Shown here: in pieces, positions 49,067 through 57,631 of the stretch
Layout: every line of letters begins with the position of its first letter
Numbering within the stretch: the stretch's first letter is position 1
Source of the DNA: Mycolicibacterium austroafricanum
GTDB lineage: Bacteria > Actinomycetota > Actinomycetes > Mycobacteriales > Mycobacteriaceae
Length of the DNA: 64,000 nt
Assembly (NCBI RefSeq): GCF_000612725.1
Contig: NZ_HG964455.1
Coordinates: 208,950-272,949, forward strand
Direction of reading: 5' to 3'
The notes under the pieces: generated by a model
What the model saw: the letters and a program-made list of their open reading frames with translations, nothing else
Told to the model about the DNA's origin: nothing
Databases searched by the model: none
Program-made: the position numbers and the translations under genes

Positions 49067-49939
49067 TCAGCGCTGCTTGGGATTCGGCCGCAGCGCACGG
49101 GTGAACAGCACGTTCACCTGCTTCATCGTGACGCTGTACGGCACCCACGCCGTCCGCTTGAACAGATACAGTGCGCGGATGTCGTGGGAGGTGAAGACCA
49201 GGTATCGATTCTTGACCACCCCGCGCAGGATCTTGTCGGCCGCGACCTCGGGAGAGACCGCGTGACCGGCGAAGCGGTCGGTCCACTTGCGCACGTTCGG
49301 GTCGTCGCGGTCCACGCCCGCGATGTGCACCGTGTCCACCAGCGGGGTCCGCACCGCCCCCGGCACCACCACGGACACGCCGATCCGGTGCCGCGCGAGG
49401 TCGAACCGCAGCACTTCGGACAGCCCGCGCAGACCGTATTTGCTCGCGCTGTAGGCCGCGTGCCATGGCAGCGCCACGATCCCGGCAGCCGAGGACACGT
49501 TGACCAGATGACCGCCGCGGCGCGCCTCGATCATCGGCGGCACGAAGGTCTCGATGACGTGGATCGGCCCCATCAGGTTGATGTCGACCAGCGACTTCCA
49601 GTGGTGATGGGTGAGCTTGTCGACGGTGCCCCACGCCGACACCCCGGCGATGTTCATGACCACATCCATCGCGGGATGGGCGGCGTGGATGTCTGCGCCG
49701 AAGCCGGCGACCGCGTCGTAGTCGGAGATGTCGAGCGCCCGGTGGGCGGCCACCACAGCGCCGAGCGCACGGGCGTCGGCGACCGTCAGCGCGAGCCCGT
49801 CGGCGTCACGATCGGTGAGGAACAGTTCGGCGCCGCGGGCGGCCAACTTCAGCGCCGTGGCGCGCCCGATCCCACTGGCGGCGCCGGTGATCAGACACCG
49901 CTTACCGGCAAAATCGTCAAATCCGTTCCGGTGCGCCAT
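49067..49939 (-). CDS. short-chain dehydrogenase/reductase
   Basis: 290 aa. Cofactor site CLITGAASGIGRATALKLAARG, NIAG, catalytic serine in NVSSAAGI, tyrosine-lysine in YSASKYGL. A C-terminal extension (SHDIRALYLFKRTAWVPYSVTMKQVNVLF) is typical of mycobacterial SDRs acting on lipid-like substrates. Corresponds to Rv3057c. Confidence 0.93.
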   Translation of the reverse strand: MAHRNGFDDFAGKRCLITGAASGIGRATALKLAARGAELFLTDRDADGLALTVADARALGAVVAAHRALDISDYDAVAGFGADIHAAHPAMDVVMNIAGVSAWGTVDKLTHHHWKSLVDINLMGPIHVIETFVPPMIEARRGGHLVNVSSAAGIVALPWHAAYSASKYGLRGLSEVLRFDLARHRIGVSVVVPGAVRTPLVDTVHIAGVDRDDPNVRKWTDRFAGHAVSPEVAADKILRGVVKNRYLVFTSHDIRALYLFKRTAWVPYSVTMKQVNVLFTRALRPNPKQR

Positions 49940-49990
49940 GAGACGTGACACTACCGGCGGGCCGATGCGGATACCGGATACCCTACGGTG

Positions 49991-50293
49991 ATGATCAAGA
50001 ACGGCACCCGGCTGCAGAGCCAGGTCTGCGACACGCAGGTCATCGTCGTCAGGACCGCCGACAGCCTCGAGGACCTGCGCGCCGGCGGCGCGCCGATGAT
50101 TCCGCTGGAAAGTGACAAAGACACCGCCCTGACGCTGGATCCGGCGCAGTCCGGCGGCAACGCGATGGGTAAACGCTATGTCGACGACGGCGGCGCCGAG
50201 GTCCTGGTGACCAAGGCCGGTGCCGGCACGCTGTCCATCGGATCGACCCCGCTGGCTCTCAAGGAAGCCAAGCCGCTGCCTGCCAGCGATTAG
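49991..50293 (+). CDS. small conserved protein of unknown function
   Basis: 100 aa. MIKNGTRLQSQVCDTQVIVVRTADSLEDLRAGGAPMIPL ... GNAMGKRYVDDGGAEVLVTKAGAGTLSIG is a sequence type I recognise from actinobacterial hypothetical proteins found near dehydrogenases; no biochemical role known. Beta-rich with one cysteine. Convergent with, and overlapping by 4 bp, the tetR gene at 50290. ATG 49991 taken over GTG 49988. Confidence 0.7.
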   Translation: MIKNGTRLQSQVCDTQVIVVRTADSLEDLRAGGAPMIPLESDKDTALTLDPAQSGGNAMGKRYVDDGGAEVLVTKAGAGTLSIGSTPLALKEAKPLPASD

Positions 50294-50928
50294 GCCTTGT
50301 GAGTCTCGAGGCTGTCGCCGCCCCAAAGGCTGCTCAGCCACAGCCGCTCCACGATCTCGACCGCGCGGGCGGGATCCGCACCGCGGCCGACGAACGCGCT
50401 GTCGTGGGCCAGTGTCATCGACGTCATGGCGATCAGGGTGCGCACCAGCGCGGGTAGATCCTGCGAGACCGGCCGCGCACCGGAGTCGCGCCCGACCAGG
50501 TCGACGATCTTGTCGATCACGCTGTCCTGGAAGTCGTCCATGATCTCGCGGATCTCGGCATCGGTGTTGCGGGCCAGGTTGCACGCGCCCATGATCGGGT
50601 CGTTCCTCGCGTACACAGTCGCGGCGTAGCCGACCATCCGCTTGGCGAAGTCCGAGGGCGACTCCCCCGGTTCACGCGGCGCGAAGTCGTGGGTGAGTTG
50701 GTCCAGCTCGGCCATGGCCTCGGCGACGATCACCGCCAGCACCGCGTACTTGGAGTCGAAATAGAAGTAGAAGCCGGATCGGGCCACCCCGGCGCGCTCG
50801 CTGATCGTGCTGACCGAAAGATCGGCGAACGCGCGCTCCTGAAGCAGTTCGCGGACCGCGGCAATGATGGCGTCCCGCTGCCGGTCGCCTCTGCTGCGGC
50901 GCAGGTCGCTGGGAGCGGGTTCGGCCGT
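50290..50928 (-). CDS. TetR-family transcriptional regulator
   Basis: 212 aa. Helix-turn-helix at about 18-62 (IIAAVRELLQERAFADLSVSTISERAGVARSGFYFYFDSKYAVL). Divergent from cyp136, with a perfect inverted repeat between them, so it is most likely the repressor of the P450. Corresponds to Rv3058c. Confidence 0.92.
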   Translation of the reverse strand, partial: TAEPAPSDLRRSRGDRQRDAIIAAVRELLQERAFADLSVSTISERAGVARSGFYFYFDSKYAVLAVIVAEAMAELDQLTHDFAPREPGESPSDFAKRMVGYAATVYARNDPIMGACNLARNTDAEIREIMDDFQDSVIDKIVDLVGRDSGARPVSQDLPALVRTLIAMTSMTLAHDSAFVGRGADPARAVEIVERLWLSSLWGGDSLETHKA

Positions 50929-50979
50929 CATGGCTGTAAACCTTGGCACCGCGACACCTCCGACACAAAACCTTTGGAA

Positions 50980-50997
50980 ACTTGACAGCCGTCAAGT
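50980..50997. promoter_or_regulatory. TetR operator between tetR and cyp136
   Basis: ACTTGACAGCCGTCAAGT: 7-bp arms around 4 nt, perfectly complementary. It is 52 bp from the tetR start and 63 bp from cyp136, well placed to control both. Confidence 0.7.
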
Positions 50998-51059
50998 GCC
51001 TCGTTAAGGATAGCGGTCTCAGTGACATCGACCACAGTCCCGTGACTCCAGGAGTTCAG

Positions 51060-52541
51060 ATGCCGTCGATCTCGACGACCGATTACGTTCTTGACCAGGC
51101 CAAACGGCGACTGAAGCCAACCCCGGTCACCATCCCGGGCATGGGCGCGGTGGAGAAGCGGCTCAAAGACAAGCACTGGGACCAGTTCGTGCTCGCCGAA
51201 CCGCCCGCCGGCAGCGACCTCAAGCCAATCCTGGGTGACGCGGGGTTGCCGATCATCGGCCACATGATCGAGATCTTCCGCGGCGGGCCGGACTTCATCC
51301 TGGAGATCTACCGCAAGCACGGTCCCGTCTACTTCGCCGAGTCGCCCGCGCTGTCGTCGGTGATGGCGCTGGGGCCCGATGCCACCCAGGCCGTGTTCTC
51401 CAACCGCAACAAGGACTTCTCGCAGCGCGCGTGGGACCCGGTCATCGGGCCCTTCTTCGAGGGCGGCCTGATGCTGCTCGACTTCGACGAGCACATGTTC
51501 CATCGCCGGATCATGCAGGAGGCGTTCACCCGCAGCCGCCTGACCGGCTACGTCTCGCATATCGACTCGGTGGCCTCGGCCGTGCTCGCCAACGACTGGG
51601 TGGCCAACGATCCCCGGTTCCTGTTCCACCCCGCCATCAAGGAACTCACCCTCGACATCGCCTCCGAGGTGTTCATGGGTGTCCCGGCCGGCACCGACCG
51701 CGCCCTGGTCACGACGGTCAACCAGGCGTTCACCACGACGACGCGCGCGGGCAATGCCATCGTGCGCAAGCCTGTTCCGCCGCTGACGTGGTGGCGCGGG
51801 ATCAAGGCCCGCAAGACGCTGGAGGACTACTTCTCCAGCCGGATCGGCGAGAAGCGGCGCTCGGAGAGCACCGACATGTTCAGCGTGCTGTGCCATTCGG
51901 CCGACGAGGACGGCCAGAGCTTCACCGACGACCAGATCGTCAGCCACATGATCTTCCTGATGATGGCCGCGCACGACACGTCGACCTCGACCATGACGAC
52001 GATGGCCTACCACCTGGCGGCCAACCCCGAGTGGCAGGACCGGCTGCGCGAGGAGTCGGCGCGCATCGGCGACGGACCGCTGGACATCGAGGCGCTGGAG
52101 AAGCTGGAAACCTATGACCTGGTGATCAACGAGGCGCTGCGGATGATGACCCCGCTGCCGTTCAACTTCCGCCAGGCCATCCGCGACACCGACCTGCTCG
52201 GCTACTACATCCCCGCCGGTACCAACGTGGTGACGTGGCCGTCGATCAACCACCGGCTGCCCGAACTGTGGACCGACCCGGAGAAGTTCGACCCGGAACG
52301 GTTCGCCGAGCCGCGCAGCGAGCACAAGAAGCACCGTTACGCGTTCGCCCCGTTCGGCGGCGGCGCCCACAAGTGCATCGGCATGGTGTTCGGTCAGCTG
52401 GAGATCAAGACGGTGGTGCACCGTCTGCTGCAGAACTACCGCCTCGAACTGCCCAGGCCGGACTACCAGCCCCGGTACGACTACGGCGGCATGCCGGTTC
52501 CACTGGACGGCATGCCGATAGTGCTGCGCCCCCTGCACTGA
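51060..52541 (+). CDS. cyp136: cytochrome P450 of the CYP136 family
   Basis: 493 aa. Heme-thiolate C439 in FAPFGGGAHKCIGMVFG; I-helix AAHDTSTSTM; ExxR in NEALRMM. The size and the N-terminus MPSISTTDYVLDQAKRRLKPTP fit M. tuberculosis CYP136 (Rv3059). Substrate not established; the protein is related to CYP51-like enzymes. ATG preceded by AGGAG. Confidence 0.93.
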   Translation: MPSISTTDYVLDQAKRRLKPTPVTIPGMGAVEKRLKDKHWDQFVLAEPPAGSDLKPILGDAGLPIIGHMIEIFRGGPDFILEIYRKHGPVYFAESPALSSVMALGPDATQAVFSNRNKDFSQRAWDPVIGPFFEGGLMLLDFDEHMFHRRIMQEAFTRSRLTGYVSHIDSVASAVLANDWVANDPRFLFHPAIKELTLDIASEVFMGVPAGTDRALVTTVNQAFTTTTRAGNAIVRKPVPPLTWWRGIKARKTLEDYFSSRIGEKRRSESTDMFSVLCHSADEDGQSFTDDQIVSHMIFLMMAAHDTSTSTMTTMAYHLAANPEWQDRLREESARIGDGPLDIEALEKLETYDLVINEALRMMTPLPFNFRQAIRDTDLLGYYIPAGTNVVTWPSINHRLPELWTDPEKFDPERFAEPRSEHKKHRYAFAPFGGGAHKCIGMVFGQLEIKTVVHRLLQNYRLELPRPDYQPRYDYGGMPVPLDGMPIVLRPLH

Positions 52542-52552
52542 GTTTTTCCTTC

Positions 52553-52615
52553 CGCCGAAATTGCATTCCAGCAGCTCGTCACTCGAACTTCGGCTGCTGG
52601 AATGCGATTTCGGCG
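52553..52615. repeat. 63-bp palindromic repeat, copy C
   Basis: Arms 52553-52574 and 52594-52615 flank a 19-nt loop containing CACTCGAACTT. One mismatch (GCGATTT versus GCAATTT). It fills the space between cyp136 and the convergent gene, whose stop begins at the next base, so it may terminate both. Confidence 0.9.
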
Positions 52616-53104
52616 CTAACTGTCGGCGATCAGCCGGTTGGCGCACGCGATGACCGCGCGCAGCGCCGACTCGGTCGCATCGTCGGACCAGCCCATCGCC
52701 CACCGTGTGCGGCACCCGTTGCTACCGCGGATGAACGTCGCGGTGTGATCGCCGGCGCGCAGTTGGTGAAACGCGGTCATCTCCACGGCGACCCCGCGTT
52801 CGTGCAGCATCTCCGTCAACGCTGCGACGGGGCCGCACGCCGCCGCGCGTGAGGTGCCGGTGCGGTCCCCCAGCGCCAGCGTGGCCTGGTAGCTGCGGAC
52901 CTGCGGGCCAAGCCGCCTGGCGCCGTCGACGCAGGCCCACTGGCCCAGCCGCACCGGGCCCGTCGAGGGCGCGTACTCGTCGCAGAACTCGTCGAACGAC
53001 TTGGTTTCGGCCGGCTCGCGCAGCGCGCGCGGCAACAGGCCGCCGACGACGGCCGCGAACGTCATCGATGTCGCGTCAGTGGGGGTGGCGATCGTGGATG
53101 TCAT
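52616..53104 (-). CDS. LeuA allosteric-domain-like protein
   Basis: 162 aa. The C-terminal 100 residues match the regulatory (dimerisation) domain of 2-isopropylmalate synthase: SYQATLALGDRTGTSRAAACGPVAALTEMLHERGVAVEMTAF and ESALRAVIACANRLI. The catalytic TIM barrel is missing. It may be a stand-alone ligand-binding domain or a truncated paralogue. It ends directly at repeat copy C. Confidence 0.75.
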   Translation of the reverse strand: MTSTIATPTDATSMTFAAVVGGLLPRALREPAETKSFDEFCDEYAPSTGPVRLGQWACVDGARRLGPQVRSYQATLALGDRTGTSRAAACGPVAALTEMLHERGVAVEMTAFHQLRAGDHTATFIRGSNGCRTRWAMGWSDDATESALRAVIACANRLIADS

Positions 53105-53298
53105 GTGCCGGCCTTCTGCTCCGAGAGGAAGCGACCGACGAAGTAGCGACGACCCACAGCGAGGGGTCGGTCAGATCAGACCCCGCTGCGGGTTGCTACT
53201 ACGAGTCGCCTCGGCACGTCAGCGATGCTAGACCTCCCGGATCGCGTCGTGCAAACGGTTATCCGGGTGGCGGACACCGCGCGGGGCGCGGGCACAAT

Positions 53299-54066
53299 GT
53301 GCCGGTGTCCTGGTCGCAAGCCGCGCTGCTGTTCGCGGCCGGCGTCATCGGTGGGCTGACCGGGAGCATCGCGGGCCTGGCGTCCGTGGCGACCTATCCG
53401 GCCCTGCTGCTGGCGGGGCTGCCCCCGGTGGCCGCCAACGTCACCAACACCGTGGCGCTGGTCGCCAACGGAGTCGGTTCGGTCTGGGGATCGCGGCCCG
53501 AACTGGCCGGGCAGAGCGCATTGTTGAAGCGCACGCTGCCCTTCGCCGCGGTCGGCGGCGTCACTGGGGCGGTGCTCCTGCTGTCCACGCCCGCGGAGGG
53601 TTTCGAGAAGCTCGTGCCGGTGCTGCTCGGGTTCGCCTCGCTGGCGATCCTGCTTCCGGTGCGACCTCGACGCGACGGGACGTCGTCGCCACGCAGGCGG
53701 ACGGTGACGCTGGTGCTGCAGGGCGCCGCCGTCTTTGCGATCTGTATCTACGGCGGCTATTTCGGCGCCGCGGCGGGGGTGTTGCTGCTCGCGCTGTTCC
53801 TGCGCCTGGGCGGTGAGACACTGGCGCACGCCAACGCGGCCAAGAACGTCGTCCTCGGCGCGGCCAACGGCGTCGCCGCATTGATCTTCGCGGTGGTGGC
53901 GCCCGTCGCGTGGCCCGCGGTCCTCGCGCTCGGAACCGGTTGCCTGCTCGGTTCACGGTTGGGCCCGGTGGTGGTCCGGCACGCCCCAGACAAACCCCTG
54001 CGGGTCGCGATCGGCGTCGCCGGTGTGGCCCTGGCCGTCAAACTCGGGTTCGACGCCTACGGGTGA
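53299..54066 (+). CDS. TauE/SafE family membrane transporter
   Basis: 255 aa with about eight membrane segments; GLTGSIAGLASVATYPALLLAGLPPVAANVTNTVAL and the second repeat GGYFGAAAGVLLLALFLRLGG are the duplicated motif of sulfite/organosulfur exporters of this family. GTG start at 53299 (or 53305). Convergent with the phosphotransferase gene; stops abut. Confidence 0.85.
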   Translation: MPVSWSQAALLFAAGVIGGLTGSIAGLASVATYPALLLAGLPPVAANVTNTVALVANGVGSVWGSRPELAGQSALLKRTLPFAAVGGVTGAVLLLSTPAEGFEKLVPVLLGFASLAILLPVRPRRDGTSSPRRRTVTLVLQGAAVFAICIYGGYFGAAAGVLLLALFLRLGGETLAHANAAKNVVLGAANGVAALIFAVVAPVAWPAVLALGTGCLLGSRLGPVVVRHAPDKPLRVAIGVAGVALAVKLGFDAYG

Positions 54067-55119
54067 TCACACAAACGGGTTGTCGCCCTTGGACACCCGG
54101 GTACCCAGCTCGATCAGATTCTCCGCCGACGCGTGCAACCGCTCACCCGCCTCGGCGCTGGCCTGCCCGGCCAGGTACCGCGACCACGTGCCCTCGATGA
54201 CGATCGCGAGCTTGAAACACGCCATCGCGACATACCAGTCCAGCGCCGAGGTCCGACGCCCGCCGGCGGCCAGATACGCCTCGACGAGTTCGGGGCGCGT
54301 GGCCAGTCCCCCGAGCGCGGCCAGTTCGGAACCGACGTCGATCGGTTTCGGCCCGTCCGGCCAGCAGATGAGCATCCAGCCCAGATCGAGCAACGGGTCG
54401 CCGACCGTGCACATCTCCCAGTCGACGAAGGCCGCCACCTCGGGGACGTCGCGCCGCAGCAGCACGTTGCTGAGATGGCAGTCGCCGTGCATGATGCCGG
54501 GTTCGGTGTCTTCGGGGCGGTGGGATTCCAGCCATTCGGCGAGCAGGTGCACCGAGGGGAACGACTCGGGTGCGTAGCGCTCGTGCCGGTAGCTCTCCAG
54601 CAGCCGCATGAACTGCGGAACCTGGCGCGCCAGAAAGGATCCCGGCCGTTTCAGGGCGGCCAGCGGGCTGCCTTCCCACGGCACCTTGCCGAGTTCGGCC
54701 AGGCTCGCCGCGTACGACAGGCCGACGCGGTGACGCATGCCGGCATCCCGGATGTAGGCCTCGTCGATCTCGGTTCCCGGGTTGAAGCCGTCGATCGCCT
54801 GCATCAGGTAGAACACCACCCCGAGCACATCGAGGTCTTCGCATCCGGCGATCAGCTCCGGATGCGGCACCGCGGTGCCCTTCAGGGTCTGCAGCACGGC
54901 GATCTCGCGTCGCATCGTGTTGTCGCTGGTGGGTCTGGGGTGCGGCGGCGGGCGGCGCAACACCATCGGTCGACCGTCCACCTGCAGGCGCACGACGATG
55001 TTCTGCGAGCCCCCGGTCAGCGGCTCGACGCCGGTGACGGTCGACCCGATCCCGGTCCGCCGCACCCAGTCCCGCAGTGCGTCGGTCTCGGCCTCGGTCA
55101 ACGTCACATCAACTGGCAC
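54067..55119 (-). CDS. aminoglycoside-phosphotransferase-fold kinase
   Basis: 350 aa. Catalytic loop GIMHGDCHLSNVLL and metal-binding AAFVDWEMCTVGDPLLDLGW. Proteins of this type in mycobacteria usually sit near acyl-CoA dehydrogenases and are thought to phosphorylate acyl or sterol-related small molecules rather than drugs. Substrate unknown. A 53-bp hairpin separates it from the SDR gene upstream. Confidence 0.85.
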   Translation of the reverse strand: MPVDVTLTEAETDALRDWVRRTGIGSTVTGVEPLTGGSQNIVVRLQVDGRPMVLRRPPPHPRPTSDNTMRREIAVLQTLKGTAVPHPELIAGCEDLDVLGVVFYLMQAIDGFNPGTEIDEAYIRDAGMRHRVGLSYAASLAELGKVPWEGSPLAALKRPGSFLARQVPQFMRLLESYRHERYAPESFPSVHLLAEWLESHRPEDTEPGIMHGDCHLSNVLLRRDVPEVAAFVDWEMCTVGDPLLDLGWMLICWPDGPKPIDVGSELAALGGLATRPELVEAYLAAGGRRTSALDWYVAMACFKLAIVIEGTWSRYLAGQASAEAGERLHASAENLIELGTRVSKGDNPFV

Positions 55120-55134
55120 GCCGTCGAGCCTAGA

Positions 55135-55187
55135 GCGATTTCGGTGTAGTTGGTTCCGCTCAGCAGGACCAACTACACCGAAGTCGC
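55135..55187. repeat. 53-bp hairpin between SDR and phosphotransferase genes
   Basis: Arms about 22 bp (55135-55156 and 55166-55187; core TTCGGTGTAGTTGGT), one mismatch, loop about 9 nt. Its sequence is unrelated to the 63-bp family except for the TTCGG end. It lies 7 bp after the SDR stop and can act as its terminator. Confidence 0.75.
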
Positions 55188-55194
55188 GGGTTGC

Positions 55195-55962
55195 CTACTT
55201 GGGGGCGAAGCGCTGGCCGGCGTCCAACCGCAGGCACTGGCCGTTGAGCATCGGGTTCTCGACGATCGCGACGGCGAGCTTCGCGTACTCCTCGGGCTTG
55301 CCGAGCCGCTTCGGGAACGCGGCATCCTTGGTCAGCACGGAGGCGAACTCGTCCGGGATGCCCTCGGTGAGCCCGGTGGCGAACAGGCTGGGCGCGATCG
55401 CGAGCGCCCGGATACCCAGGCTGCCGAGATCACGGGCCATCGTCAGGCACATCCCGGCGATCGCGGCCTTGGAGGCGGTGTACGCCACCTGCCCGATCTG
55501 GCCCTCGAAGGCCGCGATCGACGCGGTGTTGATGATGACGCCGCGCTCCTCGGCCTCGTCGTCGACGGGGTCGTTCTTCGACATGTGCCAAGCCGCCAGC
55601 CGGCTGATGTTGAAGGTGCCGATGAGGTTCAGGTCGATGCTCTTGCGGAACGATTCAAGGCTGTGCGGACCGTCCTTCTTCACGGTGCGCTCGGCGATGC
55701 CGCCGCCGGCCGTGGTGACCGCGATGTGCAGACCGCCCAACGCTTCGACCGCCTGGTTGAGCACGGACTCGGTGCCCTCGAAATCGGTGATGTCGACCTC
55801 GAAGAACGAGCCGCCGATCTGGTCGGCGACCTCCTTGCCCTTGGACTGCGGACGGTCCAGCACCGCCACGCTCGCACCGCGCTTGGCCAGCGCCTCCGCG
55901 GTGGCCCGCCCGAAGCCCGACGCGCCGCCGACGACGACGGCCTTCTTGCCCTCGATCTCCAT
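55195..55962 (-). CDS. short-chain dehydrogenase (3-hydroxyacyl-CoA dehydrogenase type II-like)
   Basis: 255 aa. Cofactor site AVVVGGASGFGRATAEALAKRG, D in LDRP (NAD preference), NTASIAAFEG, YTASKAAIAG. The overall pattern resembles HSD10/type II 3-hydroxyacyl-CoA dehydrogenases of fatty-acid or sterol breakdown. ATG 55962 chosen: AGGGA is 4 nt upstream. Confidence 0.9.
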   Translation of the reverse strand: MEIEGKKAVVVGGASGFGRATAEALAKRGASVAVLDRPQSKGKEVADQIGGSFFEVDITDFEGTESVLNQAVEALGGLHIAVTTAGGGIAERTVKKDGPHSLESFRKSIDLNLIGTFNISRLAAWHMSKNDPVDDEAEERGVIINTASIAAFEGQIGQVAYTASKAAIAGMCLTMARDLGSLGIRALAIAPSLFATGLTEGIPDEFASVLTKDAAFPKRLGKPEEYAKLAVAIVENPMLNGQCLRLDAGQRFAPK

Positions 55963-56078
55963 CTGTTCCCTTTCGCGAACTTTCCAATACATGGGTGATT
56001 TGTAAAGCCCCCATGCAACCTAGCCGATGACATCGTTCGGTAAGAGTTTCGGGCTCTTGGCGGCGGTACTTTGGCAAC

Positions 56079-57596
56079 ATGACCACGCCGGGCGCCAAGG
56101 CCATGACCGGTGTCGCCGCGGCCGCGGTGGCCGTCGGGGTGGCACAGCTCGTCGGTGCCGCTTTCGGCCCGCAGGCCGACGTGCGCACCGCCGTCGGTTC
56201 CGCGGTGATCGAACTGACGCCCGGCGCCGTCAAAGAGTGGGCGATCGACACCTTCGGCACCGCCGACAAGCTGGCGCTGACCGTGATGGTCCTCGCCGTG
56301 ATCGCGGTGATCGCCGCGGTCGCGGGCATCCTCGAGTCCAGACGCCGCCCGATCGGCAGCACGGCGATCGTGGCGGCCGGCGGGGTGGGATGCGCCGCGG
56401 TGCTCTCCCGCGCCGGCGCGACGCTTGTCGACATCGTGCCGACGCTGGTGGGGACGGCCTGCGGTGTGGCCGTGCTGCGCCTGCTGGTGTCGGGCCGGTT
56501 CACCGACGAAGGCGAGGAGGCGAGCACCGATCAGGGCAGGCGGCTGTCGCTGGTGACCCTCGGCCTGCTCGGCGCGGGCGTGGCGAGCGGGGCCCTCGGC
56601 GTGGTCATCACCCGGTTGGCCTCGTCGGTGTCCGGTGACCGCGAAGCGTTCGCGCTTCCGAAGGTGAACAAGGCCGCGGCCCCCATCCCGGACGGGGTGC
56701 AGCCGAAAGGTGTTGCGCTGCCGTCGTTCGTCACGAGCAACTCCGACTTCTACCGCATCGACACCGCGTTGAGCGTCCCACAACTGAGCCGGCAGGACTG
56801 GCGGTTGCGGATCCACGGCATGGTGGACCGTGAGGTCACCTACCGCTACGAGGACCTGAGCCGTTTCGAGGTCGTCGAGAAGGTGGTCACGCTCACCTGC
56901 GTCTCCAATCCCGTTGGTGGCGAACTCATCTCGAATGCGGTGTGGACCGGCTACCGCGTCGGGGACCTGCTCGCCGAGGCGGGCGTACAACCCGACGCCG
57001 ACATGGTGTTGTCGATGTCGGTGGACGGCTGGTCCGCGGGCACCCCGGTCGAGGCGCTCACCGACGGCGACGCGCTGCTGGCCATCGGCATGAACGGCGA
57101 GCCGCTGCCGATCGAGCACGGCTATCCCGCCCGACTCGTGGTTCCCGGCCTGTACGGCTACGTCTCGGCCACCAAGTGGGTGACCGATCTGGAGCTGACC
57201 CGTTTCGACCGGGCGGAGGCGTACTGGACGCGGCTGGGCTGGTCGGCCCGCGGCCCGATCAAGACCGAATCGCGCATCGACGTGCCGCGCAGCGGCCAGG
57301 ACGTGCCCGTGGGCCCGGTGACCTTCGGCGGCGTCGCGTGGGCGCAGGACCGTGGGATACGCGCGGTCGAGGTGCAGATCGACGACGGCGACTGGCGGCA
57401 GGCCACCCTGGGCGACGCCTACTCCGGTGACACCTGGCGGCTGTGGAGCTTCCCGTGGGACGCACGGGAAACCGGCTTCCACACGATCACGGTGCGCGCC
57501 ACCGACAACGACGGCTACACGCAGACCCCCGACCGGGCCGATCCGGTCCCCGACGGTGCGACGGGCTGGCACTCGATCACCTTCGCGGTGCGCTGA
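56079..57596 (+). CDS. membrane-anchored molybdopterin oxidoreductase (sulfite oxidase family)
   Basis: 505 aa. About four N-terminal membrane segments (1-200) anchor a sulfite-oxidase-fold domain (about 215-505). The cofactor cysteine is in VVTLTCVSNPVGGELI; GLYGYVSATKWVTDLEL and a C-terminal immunoglobulin-like dimer domain (IRAVEVQIDDGDWRQATLG) follow. The active site faces the cell-envelope side. Substrate unknown (sulfite, sulfoxide or other). It ends just before repeat copy D. Confidence 0.9.
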   Translation: MTTPGAKAMTGVAAAAVAVGVAQLVGAAFGPQADVRTAVGSAVIELTPGAVKEWAIDTFGTADKLALTVMVLAVIAVIAAVAGILESRRRPIGSTAIVAAGGVGCAAVLSRAGATLVDIVPTLVGTACGVAVLRLLVSGRFTDEGEEASTDQGRRLSLVTLGLLGAGVASGALGVVITRLASSVSGDREAFALPKVNKAAAPIPDGVQPKGVALPSFVTSNSDFYRIDTALSVPQLSRQDWRLRIHGMVDREVTYRYEDLSRFEVVEKVVTLTCVSNPVGGELISNAVWTGYRVGDLLAEAGVQPDADMVLSMSVDGWSAGTPVEALTDGDALLAIGMNGEPLPIEHGYPARLVVPGLYGYVSATKWVTDLELTRFDRAEAYWTRLGWSARGPIKTESRIDVPRSGQDVPVGPVTFGGVAWAQDRGIRAVEVQIDDGDWRQATLGDAYSGDTWRLWSFPWDARETGFHTITVRATDNDGYTQTPDRADPVPDGATGWHSITFAVR

Positions 57597-57598
57597 CC

Positions 57599-57631
57599 GC
57601 ACGAAATTGCATTCCAGCAGGTCCTCACTCG
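57599..57631. repeat. 63-bp palindromic repeat, copy D, left half
   Basis: Left arm 57599-57620 (first three bases diverged) followed by loop bases GTCCTCACTCG. The sequence then changes to the IS30-like element. The last two bases, CG, recur at 59075-59076. Confidence 0.8.
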
